From: Fusibacter sp. A1
Lineage (GTDB): Bacteria; Bacillota; Clostridia; Peptostreptococcales; Acidaminobacteraceae
Length of the DNA stretch: 64,000 bases
Direction of reading: 5' to 3'
Assembly (NCBI RefSeq): GCF_004125825.1
Contig: NZ_QQWI01000013.1
Span: 1-64,000 of the forward strand
Shown here: positions 18,703-27,756 of the stretch, piece by piece
How the letters are laid out: every line of letters starts with the position of its first letter
How positions within the stretch are numbered: position 1 is the first letter of the stretch
Made by a program: the position numbers and the translations under genes
Notes under the pieces: model-generated
Told to the model about the DNA's origin: nothing
Seen by the model: the letters and a program-made list of their open reading frames with translations, nothing else
Databases searched by the model: none

Positions 18703-19782
18703 TCAACTCTTTGCCAAAATTTCATCTAACCTTCTATATAGTTTTTCATGACTTTGTTCAATCTCCTCAATGAAATTCGAACAAGTTTCTTTAATATAAT
18801 TAATGTCTCTAGTATGATACCAATTGTGTAAATTATCTGCTAACCCTTCAAAGGAATTTTTAGATATACAATATCCAATCCCAAGTGTATTTGAAACTTC
18901 TCCAATATAAGTACCATTATAAGTTAAAATCGGAATGTTCAAATATATCGCATAATATAGTTTTATTGAAAGAGCTGTGTCAACATGAAGGTTTCCTGTG
19001 CCATATAAATTAAACAAAATGTCTGCATCTTTAAGATATTTAATCGTCTCAATTGGTTCAAATCTACCATGTACTATTACATTCTCTATATGCCTTCCTT
19101 TTATATACTCTTCAATTACATGTGACCCTTGTCCAACGAAAGTCATTATATAGCGGGAATCATTCTTTAATTCTTCTATCATTGGAAAGATATTTTCAGG
19201 CCATCTAATTTGTCCAATATTCAAGATATTGATCTTTTCATTTACACTCCGGTAATGATTGCGCGGTTCAAGTTGATTTAGCATTTTTTTATTAAGACTG
19301 TGAATTGTCAGATATTCACCATCCGGAAGAAATTTTTTAAAAGCTTCAGATGAAACAGTATTAAAGTCAGCCTCTCTTATCGCAGGAGTTATTCGATATT
19401 TAATAAGCGGATTATCATCATAGTGATAATCACGTACGTTTATACAATATTTCTTCCTATACTGTTTTATTAATATATCAGAAAATATAAATGCGGTAAC
19501 TTGGTTCCATACAATAATATAATCATATTTATTATTATCAATTATTTTTTTTGCAAAATTCCTCATTTTCCAAAAATGAGCTAGTTTAGCAAATACATTA
19601 GAATTAATAGTTTTTTTAGCATCGAACTCATAAATTTTATTCGCTGTTTCCAGATAATTATCATCATATTTATTTGCACATATGATGTCATATTTTATCT
19701 TATTTTTTTCAAAATAATTTGTATATAGTGATAACATGGTCATCCTCGATAAATCTACTGTGCTCAATATGCAAATCTTCAT
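18703..19782 (-). CDS. GT-B glycosyltransferase
   Basis: 359 residues. The N-terminal half has a weak Rossmann-like start (KICILSTVDLSRMTMLSLYT). The C-terminal half has features of GT4-type enzymes: NILNIGQIRWPENIFPMIEE, FVGQGSHVIEEYIKG and a final region with DADILFNLYGTGN. I see no exact family signature, so the sugar is unknown. It lies 4 nt after the next glycosyltransferase upstream. Confidence 0.75.
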   Translation of the reverse strand: MKICILSTVDLSRMTMLSLYTNYFEKNKIKYDIICANKYDDNYLETANKIYEFDAKKTINSNVFAKLAHFWKMRNFAKKIIDNNKYDYIIVWNQVTAFIFSDILIKQYRKKYCINVRDYHYDDNPLIKYRITPAIREADFNTVSSEAFKKFLPDGEYLTIHSLNKKMLNQLEPRNHYRSVNEKINILNIGQIRWPENIFPMIEELKNDSRYIMTFVGQGSHVIEEYIKGRHIENVIVHGRFEPIETIKYLKDADILFNLYGTGNLHVDTALSIKLYYAIYLNIPILTYNGTYIGEVSNTLGIGYCISKNSFEGLADNLHNWYHTRDINYIKETCSNFIEEIEQSHEKLYRRLDEILAKS

Positions 19783-19786
19783 AATA

Positions 19787-20920
19787 TTACCTCTTCTTTT
19801 TTATAAAATTATTATTGAATAACTCATTCATTTGTTTAATGAATGCACTCCTGGAAAATTGCATAATATACAAGTCAAAAGATTTTTTTTTCATCGATAA
19901 CAGATCTTCTATTAAAAAACAAAAATTTGTCAATGGTTTGTTATGATATCTAATATTAACCCCAACACCATACTTCTCAACTATCTCTGCAGAATCGGCA
20001 GGAATGTTATTTATTATTGGAAGTCCGTGCTGAAAATAATCTATTGACTTCATTGTTAACCCAACACAAACACTACTTTTCATAATATTCAACCCAAAAT
20101 GACATTTATCAAATATATCCTGCTTCTCTTGTGGATCATAGATTTTTCCATGATACTCAACGGTTGCCCCGCCTGCCTTTGCTTCATCAATAAGCTCTTG
20201 TTTACTTTCGCCATCACCAATAATATGAAGTGTTACAGGCTTAATCTTCTTGATGATTTCTATAATTTCTTTAATTTTAGGAATATCAATGATATTGTTG
20301 ATTGATCCTAAGTAAGCCAAATGTATTTCATCTTCACTTAACTGAGGGTTGCTAACTACATCTATCTCTCTTTTGGCAAGATATACCGTTTCTGTCTTAA
20401 CACCTTTCAATGCATCACCTAAAACTGACTGATATAAATCACACTCAGTAATTACAAGATCAGCGTACTTTAAGCTCTTATCTCTCATAGCACCCCAAAA
20501 TGTAAATGGTGGAAACTTCTTTGCTTTTCCTATAGGCATCGTTTCCGGCCATAAATCTATTAAATCTAGTATCAGCTTTACATCTTTATGCTTTCGCTTA
20601 TAACTGGCAGCAAACTTTGCTAGAGAATTTGGTGGTACAAATGTATATACTAGGTCTGGCTTTAACTCTTCAACAATCTTAAAAGCATCGCCCGCGTATT
20701 TATAATGTGAAGATAGTCTTGATACTGATAAATTCTTATAATAGGGATTTGACTTAACAAAAATAAACTCTTCTTTAGTGTCTTCTCTATGTACTTTTTT
20801 GAAATGTCTAAAATCAGATTGAATCACGGTTACGTCATACCCTTGTTCTTTGAAAAACTCATGAACTAAATCAACTCTATTCTCATAAGTATCAAAGCAA
20901 TTAACTATAACTGCTTTCAT
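19787..20920 (-). CDS. Family 4 glycosyltransferase (WbuB-like)
   Basis: About 377 residues. N-terminal acceptor domain with DLVYTFVPPNSLAKFAASYK and LILDLIDLWPETMPIG; C-terminal donor domain with LAYLGSINNIIDIPK, LHIIGDGESKQELIDEA and SIDYFQHGLPIINN. These are typical of GT4 enzymes that act early, near the priming step. ATG 20920 overlaps the epimerase stop by one base (TGATG). Confidence 0.87.
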   Translation of the reverse strand: MKAVIVNCFDTYENRVDLVHEFFKEQGYDVTVIQSDFRHFKKVHREDTKEEFIFVKSNPYYKNLSVSRLSSHYKYAGDAFKIVEELKPDLVYTFVPPNSLAKFAASYKRKHKDVKLILDLIDLWPETMPIGKAKKFPPFTFWGAMRDKSLKYADLVITECDLYQSVLGDALKGVKTETVYLAKREIDVVSNPQLSEDEIHLAYLGSINNIIDIPKIKEIIEIIKKIKPVTLHIIGDGESKQELIDEAKAGGATVEYHGKIYDPQEKQDIFDKCHFGLNIMKSSVCVGLTMKSIDYFQHGLPIINNIPADSAEIVEKYGVGVNIRYHNKPLTNFCFLIEDLLSMKKKSFDLYIMQFSRSAFIKQMNELFNNNFIKKKR

Positions 20921-21798
20921 CACCTTCCACTCTCCAATTCCGTCAACTCAATAGATTCTCTAAATGTTCTTATTCGGTAATTCGCCTTATCGTAGTCACT
21001 CATGGACTTCTCATAAACCAAATTGCCGAATACCTTATTAACGACTCCAATCCCAAACATCATTCTCAGAACCGGATTAAAAACCTTAGTCATCATGATC
21101 TTCTTCCCATGAACTTCAGCAATCAATCTTACCAGCTCACTGGTCTTCACATACTCTTTGTTCTGTGGAAAATAAAGCCCTGTTTCTTCATAATCAACCA
21201 TGACTTTGATGAACTCACAAAGGTTATCAATATGAAGCATGCTGCGCTCATTATCGATGTCAGGAAATACTGGTATCCTCTTAGCCATATTAGCCAGCCT
21301 TGGATAGTTTCCTTTAGACCCTTTCCCATAAATCATAGGTGGTCTTAGCACAACTATTTTGAAGTCATCAGATTCTAAATCTTTGATGCCTTCCTCTGCC
21401 TGCAGCTTACTATTACCATAGAAGTTACTTGGCATAGGAACTGTATTTCTATCAATAATTCTCTTACTACTGCTGCTATCGCCATAAACAATGATGCTGC
21501 TCATAAAAATGAACTGCTTTACACCTTCTGCCTTGGCCTTCTCAGCAGTTTCAATCGTTAAGTCTCTATTTACTTTATAGTAGAGATCTTCCATCTTTGG
21601 ATCAGAAGACACATGAGCTATCCCAGCCACATGAAACACTACATCATACTGGCTAAAGTCCTTCTCTTTCCATGACCCATCTTTCATGTCAACCGTATCT
21701 ACTTTATATTTATCAGGTTCTCTCATGAGCCAATCCTCTAGAGATGTACCTATGTAACTGCTCTTACCAGTGATTAGAATATTTTTGATATTTTTCAT
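20920..21798 (-). CDS. NAD-dependent sugar epimerase/dehydratase (extended SDR)
   Basis: 292 residues with the nucleotide-binding motif ITGKSSYIGTSLEDWL, the catalytic YxxxK in FYGNSKLQAEEG and VLRPPMIYGKGSKGNYPRL. It resembles the 4-epimerases and 4-reductases often paired with a short priming sugar transferase. It may make the sugar nucleotide used for priming. Exact substrate unknown. Confidence 0.85.
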   Translation of the reverse strand: MKNIKNILITGKSSYIGTSLEDWLMREPDKYKVDTVDMKDGSWKEKDFSQYDVVFHVAGIAHVSSDPKMEDLYYKVNRDLTIETAEKAKAEGVKQFIFMSSIIVYGDSSSSKRIIDRNTVPMPSNFYGNSKLQAEEGIKDLESDDFKIVVLRPPMIYGKGSKGNYPRLANMAKRIPVFPDIDNERSMLHIDNLCEFIKVMVDYEETGLYFPQNKEYVKTSELVRLIAEVHGKKIMMTKVFNPVLRMMFGIGVVNKVFGNLVYEKSMSDYDKANYRIRTFRESIELTELESGR

Positions 21799-21843
21799 TT
21801 CGTCACCTCAATCAAGTGGGCTGTATCATTAAATACACTTACC

Positions 21844-22494
21844 TCAGATTTTTGATTTCTCAGCTTTAGAATTACTAGGGTTTGCTTCAGTTGCTTTCGC
21901 CTTAACCCCAGTCCCACCTTCAACAACACCATCACTTCTAAGAACGCTAAAAATCGTCCCAAAGAAGCATCTGACATCCATGAGAAGTCCTATCTTCTCA
22001 GCGTACTCTCCATCAAGTCTAGCCTTAACATCAATCTCAAGTTCATCTCTACCATTAATCTGCGCCCAACCAGTAAGGCCAACCGGCACGTCATTTGCAC
22101 CGTATTTGTCTCTTTCTTCTATCAGATCATACTGATTCCAGAGCGCTGGCCTTGGACCGATAATGCTCATCTCACCTTTAAAGATATTGATGATTTGAGG
22201 TAGTTCATCTAAGCTTGTCTTTCTTAAGAATTTACCAACCTTTGTAATCCACTGATCCGGATTATCTAAAAGATGAGTAGGCATATCTGATGGTGTGTCA
22301 ATACGCATTGTACGGAACTTCAATATATTAAAATGACTCTTATGAATCCCCACTCTCTTTTGCTTAAAGAGAACTGGACCTTTTGAGTCGATTTTAATTG
22401 CTATAATAAGTACTAAAAAAACAGGAGCTAAAATGATTAGTCCTAAACCTGAAAGTATGATATCTATTAATCTTTTGATTTTTAAGTAAACCAT
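21844..22494 (-). CDS. Undecaprenyl-phosphate sugar-1-phosphate transferase (short PglC-like priming enzyme)
   Basis: About 216 residues from ATG 22494, chosen because GCAGGAGGAAC lies just upstream; the longer frame to 22575 lacks such a site. One N-terminal hydrophobic segment (IILSGLGLIILAPVFLVLII) is followed by the catalytic domain with KSHFNILKFRTMR, LRKTSLDELPQIINI, MSIIGPRPAL and PVGLTGWAQINGRD. It should start the repeat unit on undecaprenyl phosphate. It is the first gene of the polysaccharide operon. Transcription probably starts in 22495-23086, though I found no convincing promoter. Confidence 0.93.
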   Translation of the reverse strand: MVYLKIKRLIDIILSGLGLIILAPVFLVLIIAIKIDSKGPVLFKQKRVGIHKSHFNILKFRTMRIDTPSDMPTHLLDNPDQWITKVGKFLRKTSLDELPQIINIFKGEMSIIGPRPALWNQYDLIEERDKYGANDVPVGLTGWAQINGRDELEIDVKARLDGEYAEKIGLLMDVRCFFGTIFSVLRSDGVVEGGTGVKAKATEANPSNSKAEKSKI

Positions 22495-23086
22495 GATAGT
22501 TCCTCCTGCATCGGTTATGTATGTTTTGAGGTGTATAGAACACCTTATTTTCTTCTCTATATGTAGTGTTTTCATTGAATTTCACTACTATATCTTGCAT
22601 AACTATATGAGTTGATTGGATGCTTAGACGTGTAATGCTTCTGTAACATTCACCCTTATACACCAACCTCTGAAACCCTTGCTATTACTGAATTACAGCC
22701 TCTTTATCCTTTCACCATACTCACGTCGATTGGGTCGGTAAATACATAAAGTTTACTTTTTTATCGACCACCATCTACCACCTTTTTCTGTAGGCAATGA
22801 TATTACTAACTTTCAGCGGTAGTCGATAGTTTTTTATGTACCACTTTTTGCGAGAATTCTCAACCTACATATTGTAGTCATATATTTTTGACCCACTATA
22901 TATAGTTATCCTTTCACCATACTCACGTCGATAAAAACATACAATCAAAAAGTTTGCGATTTTTCAGACTACATAGACTACATAGACTACAAAACTCTGA
23001 AACCTTTGATTTCACTAACTTTAATCTGTAGTCTGACTTTGTAATGCGACTACATTTCACTTTTTAATAATCCTTACATATTTTCA
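22495..23086. other. 590-bp AT-rich gap with short repeats upstream of the polysaccharide operon
   Basis: No gene is seen. ATCCTTTCACCATACTCACG followed by TCGAT occurs at about 22706 and again at about 22908. The 10-bp unit TAGACTACAT is tandemly repeated at 22966-22990, and GTAGTCTGACTTT lies in inverse orientation near 23026. These could be regulator sites or debris of a mobile element. Confidence 0.6.
22706..22795. repeat. ~90-bp repeat, copy 1 (CCATACTCACGTCG family)
   Basis: This segment shares both ends with 24671-24760: CCTTTCACCATACTCACGTC at the left and TTTTTATCG(A/C)CCACCAT plus CTACCAC at the right, with a diverged middle. A copy of the left end alone is at 22908-22932. Confidence 0.7.
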
Positions 23087-23446
23087 TCACAACCAAGGCA
23101 CTTCCTCCCCCGGTCCTTCTTCTTCCTCGCCTTCACTCCCACTACCATGAATGCTACACTTTACTTTTCCATCTTCATAACTGATGACTCCACCAGCTGG
23201 ACACACCTCATCAAAGTTATCAATAAGAAATTGATTAAAGATACTATCCGCATGATCTATATCCTTTTCAACCAGAAAAGTTGAATACATTCTTTCTACA
23301 ATTTTCTGATTAGCAACACATACACTTTCTTCAGCCTTGCTTCTAAATCCCGCTAATCTTGGAACAGCTACTGCAGCAAGAATTCCTAGGATTGCAATCA
23401 CAACAATCAATTCTATTAAAGTAAACCCACCAGATTTTTTATCCAT
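23087..23446 (-). CDS. Type IV prepilin-like protein (orphan)
   Basis: About 119 residues. A short leader ending in GG precedes FTLIELIVVIAILGILAAVA, the prepilin peptidase site and N-terminal helix; the Glu at mature position 5 is present. The C-terminal part has CPAGGVISYEDGKVKCSIHG, a small Cys/His motif common in Gram-positive prepilins, and ends in an acidic tail. No assembly ATPase, platform protein or peptidase is nearby, so it is an orphan subunit. ATG 23446 has AAGGGTG 6 nt upstream; GTG 23455 is an alternative. Confidence 0.85.
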   Translation of the reverse strand: MDKKSGGFTLIELIVVIAILGILAAVAVPRLAGFRSKAEESVCVANQKIVERMYSTFLVEKDIDHADSIFNQFLIDNFDEVCPAGGVISYEDGKVKCSIHGSGSEGEEEEGPGEEVPWL

Positions 23447-23467
23447 TGATTTCACCCTTATAAAATC

Positions 23468-24489
23468 CTACTCTTGCAACCCTTTCTCAATCTCTATCAA
23501 ATTCCTCTCCCGCTTCAATTCCTTCTTTAATTCTTCCTCTGTAGGTAAATACGGAAGGTATTTAGCAGAAAATAGTTGCTTGCTTTCCTCTAACACAGAA
23601 TATTTCACAACCGTTTCATTTCTTTCAGACGATAAGATAATCCCTATTGTTGGATTATCAGAATCGGATTTTATCTCTTTCTCAAAATACCTCACATAAA
23701 AATCCATTTGACCTATATCCTGATGACTCAATTTGCCAACCTTTAAATCAATAAGAATGAAGCACTTTAAGATATAATTGTAAAAAACTAAATCGATATA
23801 AAAATGATCTCCCTCAGCGGTTATTCTTTTTTGTCTTGCTACAAAGGAAAATCCTTTTCCGAGTTCTAAAAGAAATTTTTGCAGATTGTCCATCAAAGCT
23901 TTTTCAACTTCAATTTCGGTAAAATCTCGATTATCCTACAATCCCATAAATTCAAGCACAAATGGATCTTTGATGATGTCTTCCGCCTGTAATCCTTTTT
24001 CCAGCTGTTTAATTTCATTTCGAACGTTTTGCTTGTTCTGGCTTGCAAGAATTCTTTGATAATAGAACGAGTTAATTTGCCGTTCTAACTGTCTTACACT
24101 CCAATTGCCTTCTGCACATTCATCTACATAAAAACATCTAATATTTTCATCATCGATTTTCGACAAAAGTCTGTAGTGCGACCAAGACAATTGGTCACAC
24201 AGTGTGTGACCTTTTGAAAAGGCAAGGTAAAACTGGCGCATATACTTTAAATTGGTAATAGTAAATCCTTTACCAAATTCTTTAGTAAGTTCTATTGATA
24301 AATTTTTAAGTAAATAGTCACCATATTCAGCACGTTCATTTCCGTCTTGAGCTTCTACAATCAGCTTACCTACATTCCAGTAAGCTTCAACCATGGCAAA
24401 TTAACGGCTTTATAGGCTTTCTCGCGAGCACTGGTTAGAATTTCTTTTATAGAGAGATATATGCTTCTTTCTAAATTATCTTTAGCCAA
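23468..24489 (-). pseudogene. DUF1016/YhcG-type PD-(D/E)XK nuclease gene, broken by a frameshift and a stop
   Basis: The whole family length is present but broken. A TTG start at 24489 behind AAGGTGAG gives MAKDNLERSIYLSIKEILTS and on to KAYKAVN. A one-base loss near 24397 then shifts into the frame beginning MVEAYWNVGKLIVEA, the expected continuation. An in-frame TAG at 23936 follows EFMGL, after which the same frame continues DNRDFTEIEVEKALMDNLQK to the nuclease half (FYIDLVFYNYILKCFILIDL; GQMDFYVRYFE). Intact members are about 330-350 residues. Two independent lesions argue for decay rather than sequencing error, although reads should be checked. Confidence 0.88.
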
Positions 24490-24852
24490 TTCTGCTCACC
24501 TTCTTTCATTTTGTTCATTTTCAGCACTTCTTCGGAACATCTTGTTCTATGTTCATTATAACTCACTATCAAGCTTCAACTATTCGAAATTTTCGAGTAG
24601 TTGCCTCAATCTATATGTTGCATAACAAACTTAATTCTAGACATCACTTATGCTACATCTTGTGGTTTTGGTCCTTTCACCATACTCACGTCGTCATATA
24701 CATCCAAATAAAATGTTTACCTTTTTATCGCCCACCATCTACCACTTTTTAGAATATTCCTATGCCGCACATTATGTTTGAACATTCGTCCTCCACAACA
24801 TCTATGCCTGCATTCTCATTTTTAAACTGTCAAGAAATCCTTGTCAGTTGCA
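24490..24852. other. Gene-free stretch containing repeat copy 2
   Basis: Apart from the repeat at 24671-24760 I see no gene, RNA or terminator in this 363-bp stretch. Confidence 0.55.
24671..24760. repeat. ~90-bp repeat, copy 2 (CCATACTCACGTCG family)
   Basis: Matches 22706-22795 at both ends. The two copies bracket the prepilin gene and the broken DUF1016 gene. Confidence 0.7.
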
Positions 24853-25226
24853 TCAATCCTCTTCTATACTTTCCACAAGTCTATCAAAATCACTCTTAAA
24901 TAATTGATCCTGAACAATTCGATATTTCTCAAATTCACTCTCTGCGTGTGCTTTAGCAATTTCAGCGGTAACTTTACCCGCATCTTGTAAAACACTACGA
25001 TCAGTAGCTTCTATGAAACGGTTAAGTTTTGTTTCCCAGTCACTCATGGTCATGGGAATATGTCTAAGGGCCATATCCTCTGCAATATCTAGATAAGCAG
25101 AAACTAGTCTCTGTAGTTGTGCCATCTCTGATTCATTTAGATAATTCTTAGCAACGGATACATCAAACTTCTGGATTTTACCATTCGGTGCAGTTGTCCA
25201 ACCCTCAAAAGCAAATTTTGTTATTC
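24853..25226 (-). pseudogene. C-terminal remnant of a RhuM-family protein
   Basis: The open frame reads from about 25226 (ERYEYTFGITKFAFEGWTTA) through SVAKNYLNESEMAQLQRLVS and YLDIAEDMALRHIPMTMSDW to DAGKVTAEIAKAHAESEFEK. This is the C-terminal half of RhuM-type proteins of unclear function; the usual ~200-residue N-terminal part is missing. The upstream end runs directly into the 3' end of the regulator gene at 25221, so a deletion joined the two. A 90-codon ORF from 25125 is still open but has no clear ribosome binding site. Confidence 0.8.
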
Positions 25227-25706
25227 CAAAAGTATACTCATATCTTTCAATAAAAAAACACCATTACCCGCGGGGTCGTTCCACTGTAGGTACTTATCAG
25301 CTTCATGATCGATCCACTTGTACTTATAACCGCTTGTTTTAAGCAATTGAACCAGAATTTCAGCGATTTCATCCTGTTCGCCTTTTAGCAAGACAAGCTC
25401 GTCTTTTGTGTAATTGCTTGTGATCACATCCAGCATGTGCGATTGGATTTTGAGTACCGCTTTATAGGACCTTGCGATGAATTTTAGTGTTTTTTTTGAA
25501 AGGTAGGTGAACCCTTTGGGTGTAAGCATGTATCTGACTTTGTTGCCGTCGAGCTTTTCTGTCATGACGATGCCAGTTTTGATGAATTTTTTTATTAGTA
25601 TGTTTACATTGCCAAGCGACATGCCGACTTCGTTTGATATGGCACGCTGCGAAATGTAGTCGTGGTCGCTTATGACTTGTAACATGTTGATTTCGTATTC
25701 TTCCAT
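25221..25706 (-). CDS. Winged helix-turn-helix (MarR-like) transcriptional regulator
   Basis: About 161 residues from ATG 25706 behind AAGGAGAAC. The N-terminal wHTH shows ISQRAISNEVGMSLGNVNIL (recognition region) and the wing VRYMLTPKGFTYLSKKT; a C-terminal domain of about 90 residues is of unknown role. Similar regulators often head polysaccharide loci in Gram-positive bacteria. Two palindromes sharing the half-site GTTCA lie just upstream, one overlapping the 5' leader, suggesting autoregulation. Its 3' end is the junction with the RhuM remnant, so the last few residues may be foreign. Confidence 0.8.
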   Translation of the reverse strand: MEEYEINMLQVISDHDYISQRAISNEVGMSLGNVNILIKKFIKTGIVMTEKLDGNKVRYMLTPKGFTYLSKKTLKFIARSYKAVLKIQSHMLDVITSNYTKDELVLLKGEQDEIAEILVQLLKTSGYKYKWIDHEADKYLQWNDPAGNGVFLLKDMSILLE

Positions 25707-25720
25707 GAATGTTCTCCTTC

Positions 25721-25737
25721 TGTTCAAGTTTTGAACA
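25721..25737. promoter_or_regulatory. Palindromic operator candidate 1
   Basis: TGTTCAAgttTTGAACA is a perfect inverted repeat with 7-bp arms, 15 nt upstream of the regulator start codon and abutting its ribosome binding site. A bound repressor could block transcription or translation. Confidence 0.6.
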
Positions 25738-25766
25738 CCTTAATTAGCATACCATTCTTTGGAGTG

Positions 25767-25785
25767 CCGTTCAATGAATGAACGG
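25767..25785. promoter_or_regulatory. Palindromic operator candidate 2
   Basis: CCGTTCA and TGAACGG form a perfect inverted repeat with a 5-bp centre. It shares the GTTCA half-site with 25721-25737, and the two centres are about 47 bp apart. Confidence 0.6.
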
Positions 25786-25852
25786 TAAATTCATAGATAT
25801 TTCATTGTTTTGGTTAATTATGGATGTTGGGTTGTTTTTGTTCATAAAGAGA

Positions 25853-25917
25853 GGGTAGATATAAAACCTACCCGTACCTTTTTGCTGTTTGGTAAGGGTT
25901 GCCATGAAGCCTACCCG
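25853..25917. repeat. Partial GGGTAG...CTACCC repeat element
   Basis: GGGTAGATATAAAACCTACC (25853-25872) and a second copy ending GCCATGAAGCCTACCCGTAC (near 25900-25920) resemble the paired elements at 43381 and 47490. The second copy touches the 3' end of the O-antigen ligase-like gene. The remaining bases between this and the regulator show nothing further. Confidence 0.65.
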
Positions 25918-27665
25918 TACGTTTTTTGTTTTGGGGTGTGATGGAGTGCTGTGATTATGCTTATTAGTGTTGTTATTGCTATGATACTATCGTTTACGAT
26001 TCCTACGATGATAAAGCCAATGATTGCAGTGCTTAGTAGCGGATGTGATTTTATGATTGAAATTATAATCACGATGCTCAAACTGATGAGGCCTAAGAGT
26101 CCAAAGTTTATGAGTACAGATAAGCCTGTATTGTGTACTTTATCGACGATTGTATCATATCCCATTACACCGTTCGTTTTACCGAAAAGATCAATTTGTG
26201 GGTAGTTAAGTGCGAAAGTGTCTGCACCATAACCAAGCAAAGATTTTTTTTGAATCATTGGTATCGTCCTGTTCCAAATAAAACCTCTCTTAGTGAACGA
26301 ACTTTCATTTTTAAATAAGTCCAACTTATCAACCATTAAATCGCTATTGTTAATCGCAGCATAATTTACAGTAAAGAGATCATAATCCGATTGGTAGTCA
26401 AAGTAAAGTCTTTGAGCGGTCGTTTTATCTTCATTATAGGATATGACTTGAACTTTATAGGTTTCTATAAACAGTGCTATTCTAAGCTTTGTAGTGCTTT
26501 CTGGTATATCATAATAAATGTAATTTTTAGCAATTTTGCTTTCCACTTCATTATCACTTGAATCAAACACTAAAATTTGCTTACCATCTGGTTGCAATTT
26601 AACTACCGTACCGTCTTTCATGGTAATGACCATAGCATTGCTTTGCATTTTGATCGAATCAAATCTACTTTCTTCTGGTGTTTCTGCTTTGAATATTTGC
26701 ATGACTTCTGTTAATTGAGTTTGTACAAATGGATGCTGATACGCACCTAACACAGCTAACAGCATCATAACAGGCACTACAATTTTTAGCAGTACGTGTA
26801 CTTTTGATTTGAAGGTTACGAATAATAAGGTTAGTGGTAATATGATTGCTATAGTGATCAGTCCACCGGTAGATTTTGAACCTACTAATGCGAGCAGATT
26901 AAGCACTGCTATTACAACAAAAAGTACACGCATGCTCCACTTTTGTGTATAGGTCATGCAATATGCAATTAATGGTATAATCACAGAAACTAGCGAACCA
27001 ATATAGTTTTGATTGTATAGTGTGCTGTATACTGTGCGTTCTGAAAAAGGAAATCTTAAGCTTTGTCCCATCGCTTTGTAATTCGACCCTAATATCAGCT
27101 GCTTCCCGAATTCCGTTTGATATAAGTCAAAACCGAACATTTGGAACACACCAATCACTGCTATTACTCCAGAACTTAACACCATGCTTTTGATTAGGGT
27201 GTAGGCGTGGTCTTTTGTACTTGCAAAGGTATATACGGCATAGGATGTCATACAGTACGACAACCACGATAGTGTACCTTCGTACCTGTCTAGATACCCA
27301 ACTAACGCTACGTCTTTGTTTTCTGAGAAGATAAACGACAGTATGATTGAACCTGCAAAAGCTAGTAGTGTGCCGGTAAATAAATTTAGTTTATAGCCGA
27401 TTTGGTGTTTACGTCTAAAGTAGAGTGCACCGATAAAGAAAATCACCGCCCCTATTTGCAGCCATACGGCTTTGAAGTAGGCGAAAAAATCTACGGCATT
27501 GACAATGCCGTAGTAAGGTTGCATGGCTTTTGGTACTTCTACTATTTTGCCAAAGACGAATAGCGGTAAAATGAATATCCAGACCGCAATTATTTTTATC
27601 CAGATGTCTCTTGTGGCTTCCATTTTCTTATTTGTTTTGATCGTCGTGTTCTTTTTTTTGCTCAT
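25911..27665 (-). CDS. O-antigen ligase/polymerase-like membrane protein
   Basis: About 584 residues from ATG 27665 with GAGGACG upstream. Around 11-12 membrane helices flank a large soluble loop (roughly residues 315-470, beginning HPFVQTQLTEVMQIF). The catalytic-loop signature of the Wzy/WaaL superfamily is seen in GFIWNRTIPMIQKKSLLGYG. It may attach the polymer to a surface acceptor or be a second polymerase; sequence alone does not decide. It lies outside the main operon but on the same strand, upstream of the regulator. Confidence 0.82.
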   Translation of the reverse strand: MSKKKNTTIKTNKKMEATRDIWIKIIAVWIFILPLFVFGKIVEVPKAMQPYYGIVNAVDFFAYFKAVWLQIGAVIFFIGALYFRRKHQIGYKLNLFTGTLLAFAGSIILSFIFSENKDVALVGYLDRYEGTLSWLSYCMTSYAVYTFASTKDHAYTLIKSMVLSSGVIAVIGVFQMFGFDLYQTEFGKQLILGSNYKAMGQSLRFPFSERTVYSTLYNQNYIGSLVSVIIPLIAYCMTYTQKWSMRVLFVVIAVLNLLALVGSKSTGGLITIAIILPLTLLFVTFKSKVHVLLKIVVPVMMLLAVLGAYQHPFVQTQLTEVMQIFKAETPEESRFDSIKMQSNAMVITMKDGTVVKLQPDGKQILVFDSSDNEVESKIAKNYIYYDIPESTTKLRIALFIETYKVQVISYNEDKTTAQRLYFDYQSDYDLFTVNYAAINNSDLMVDKLDLFKNESSFTKRGFIWNRTIPMIQKKSLLGYGADTFALNYPQIDLFGKTNGVMGYDTIVDKVHNTGLSVLINFGLLGLISLSIVIIISIIKSHPLLSTAIIGFIIVGIVNDSIIAITTLISIITALHHTPKQKTYG

Positions 27666-27756
27666 AGTATCGTCCTCACAATAAAGTGTCGTAGTCAATG
27701 TGAATTACAGCCTTATCTATTGTAACATGCGAGGACTATAATACCAACTCAATATA

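Noticed and set aside
24853-25125. Independent 90-residue gene
   Set aside because: The same frame continues upstream with RhuM-like sequence into the neighbouring gene, so it is a truncated remnant rather than a small gene.
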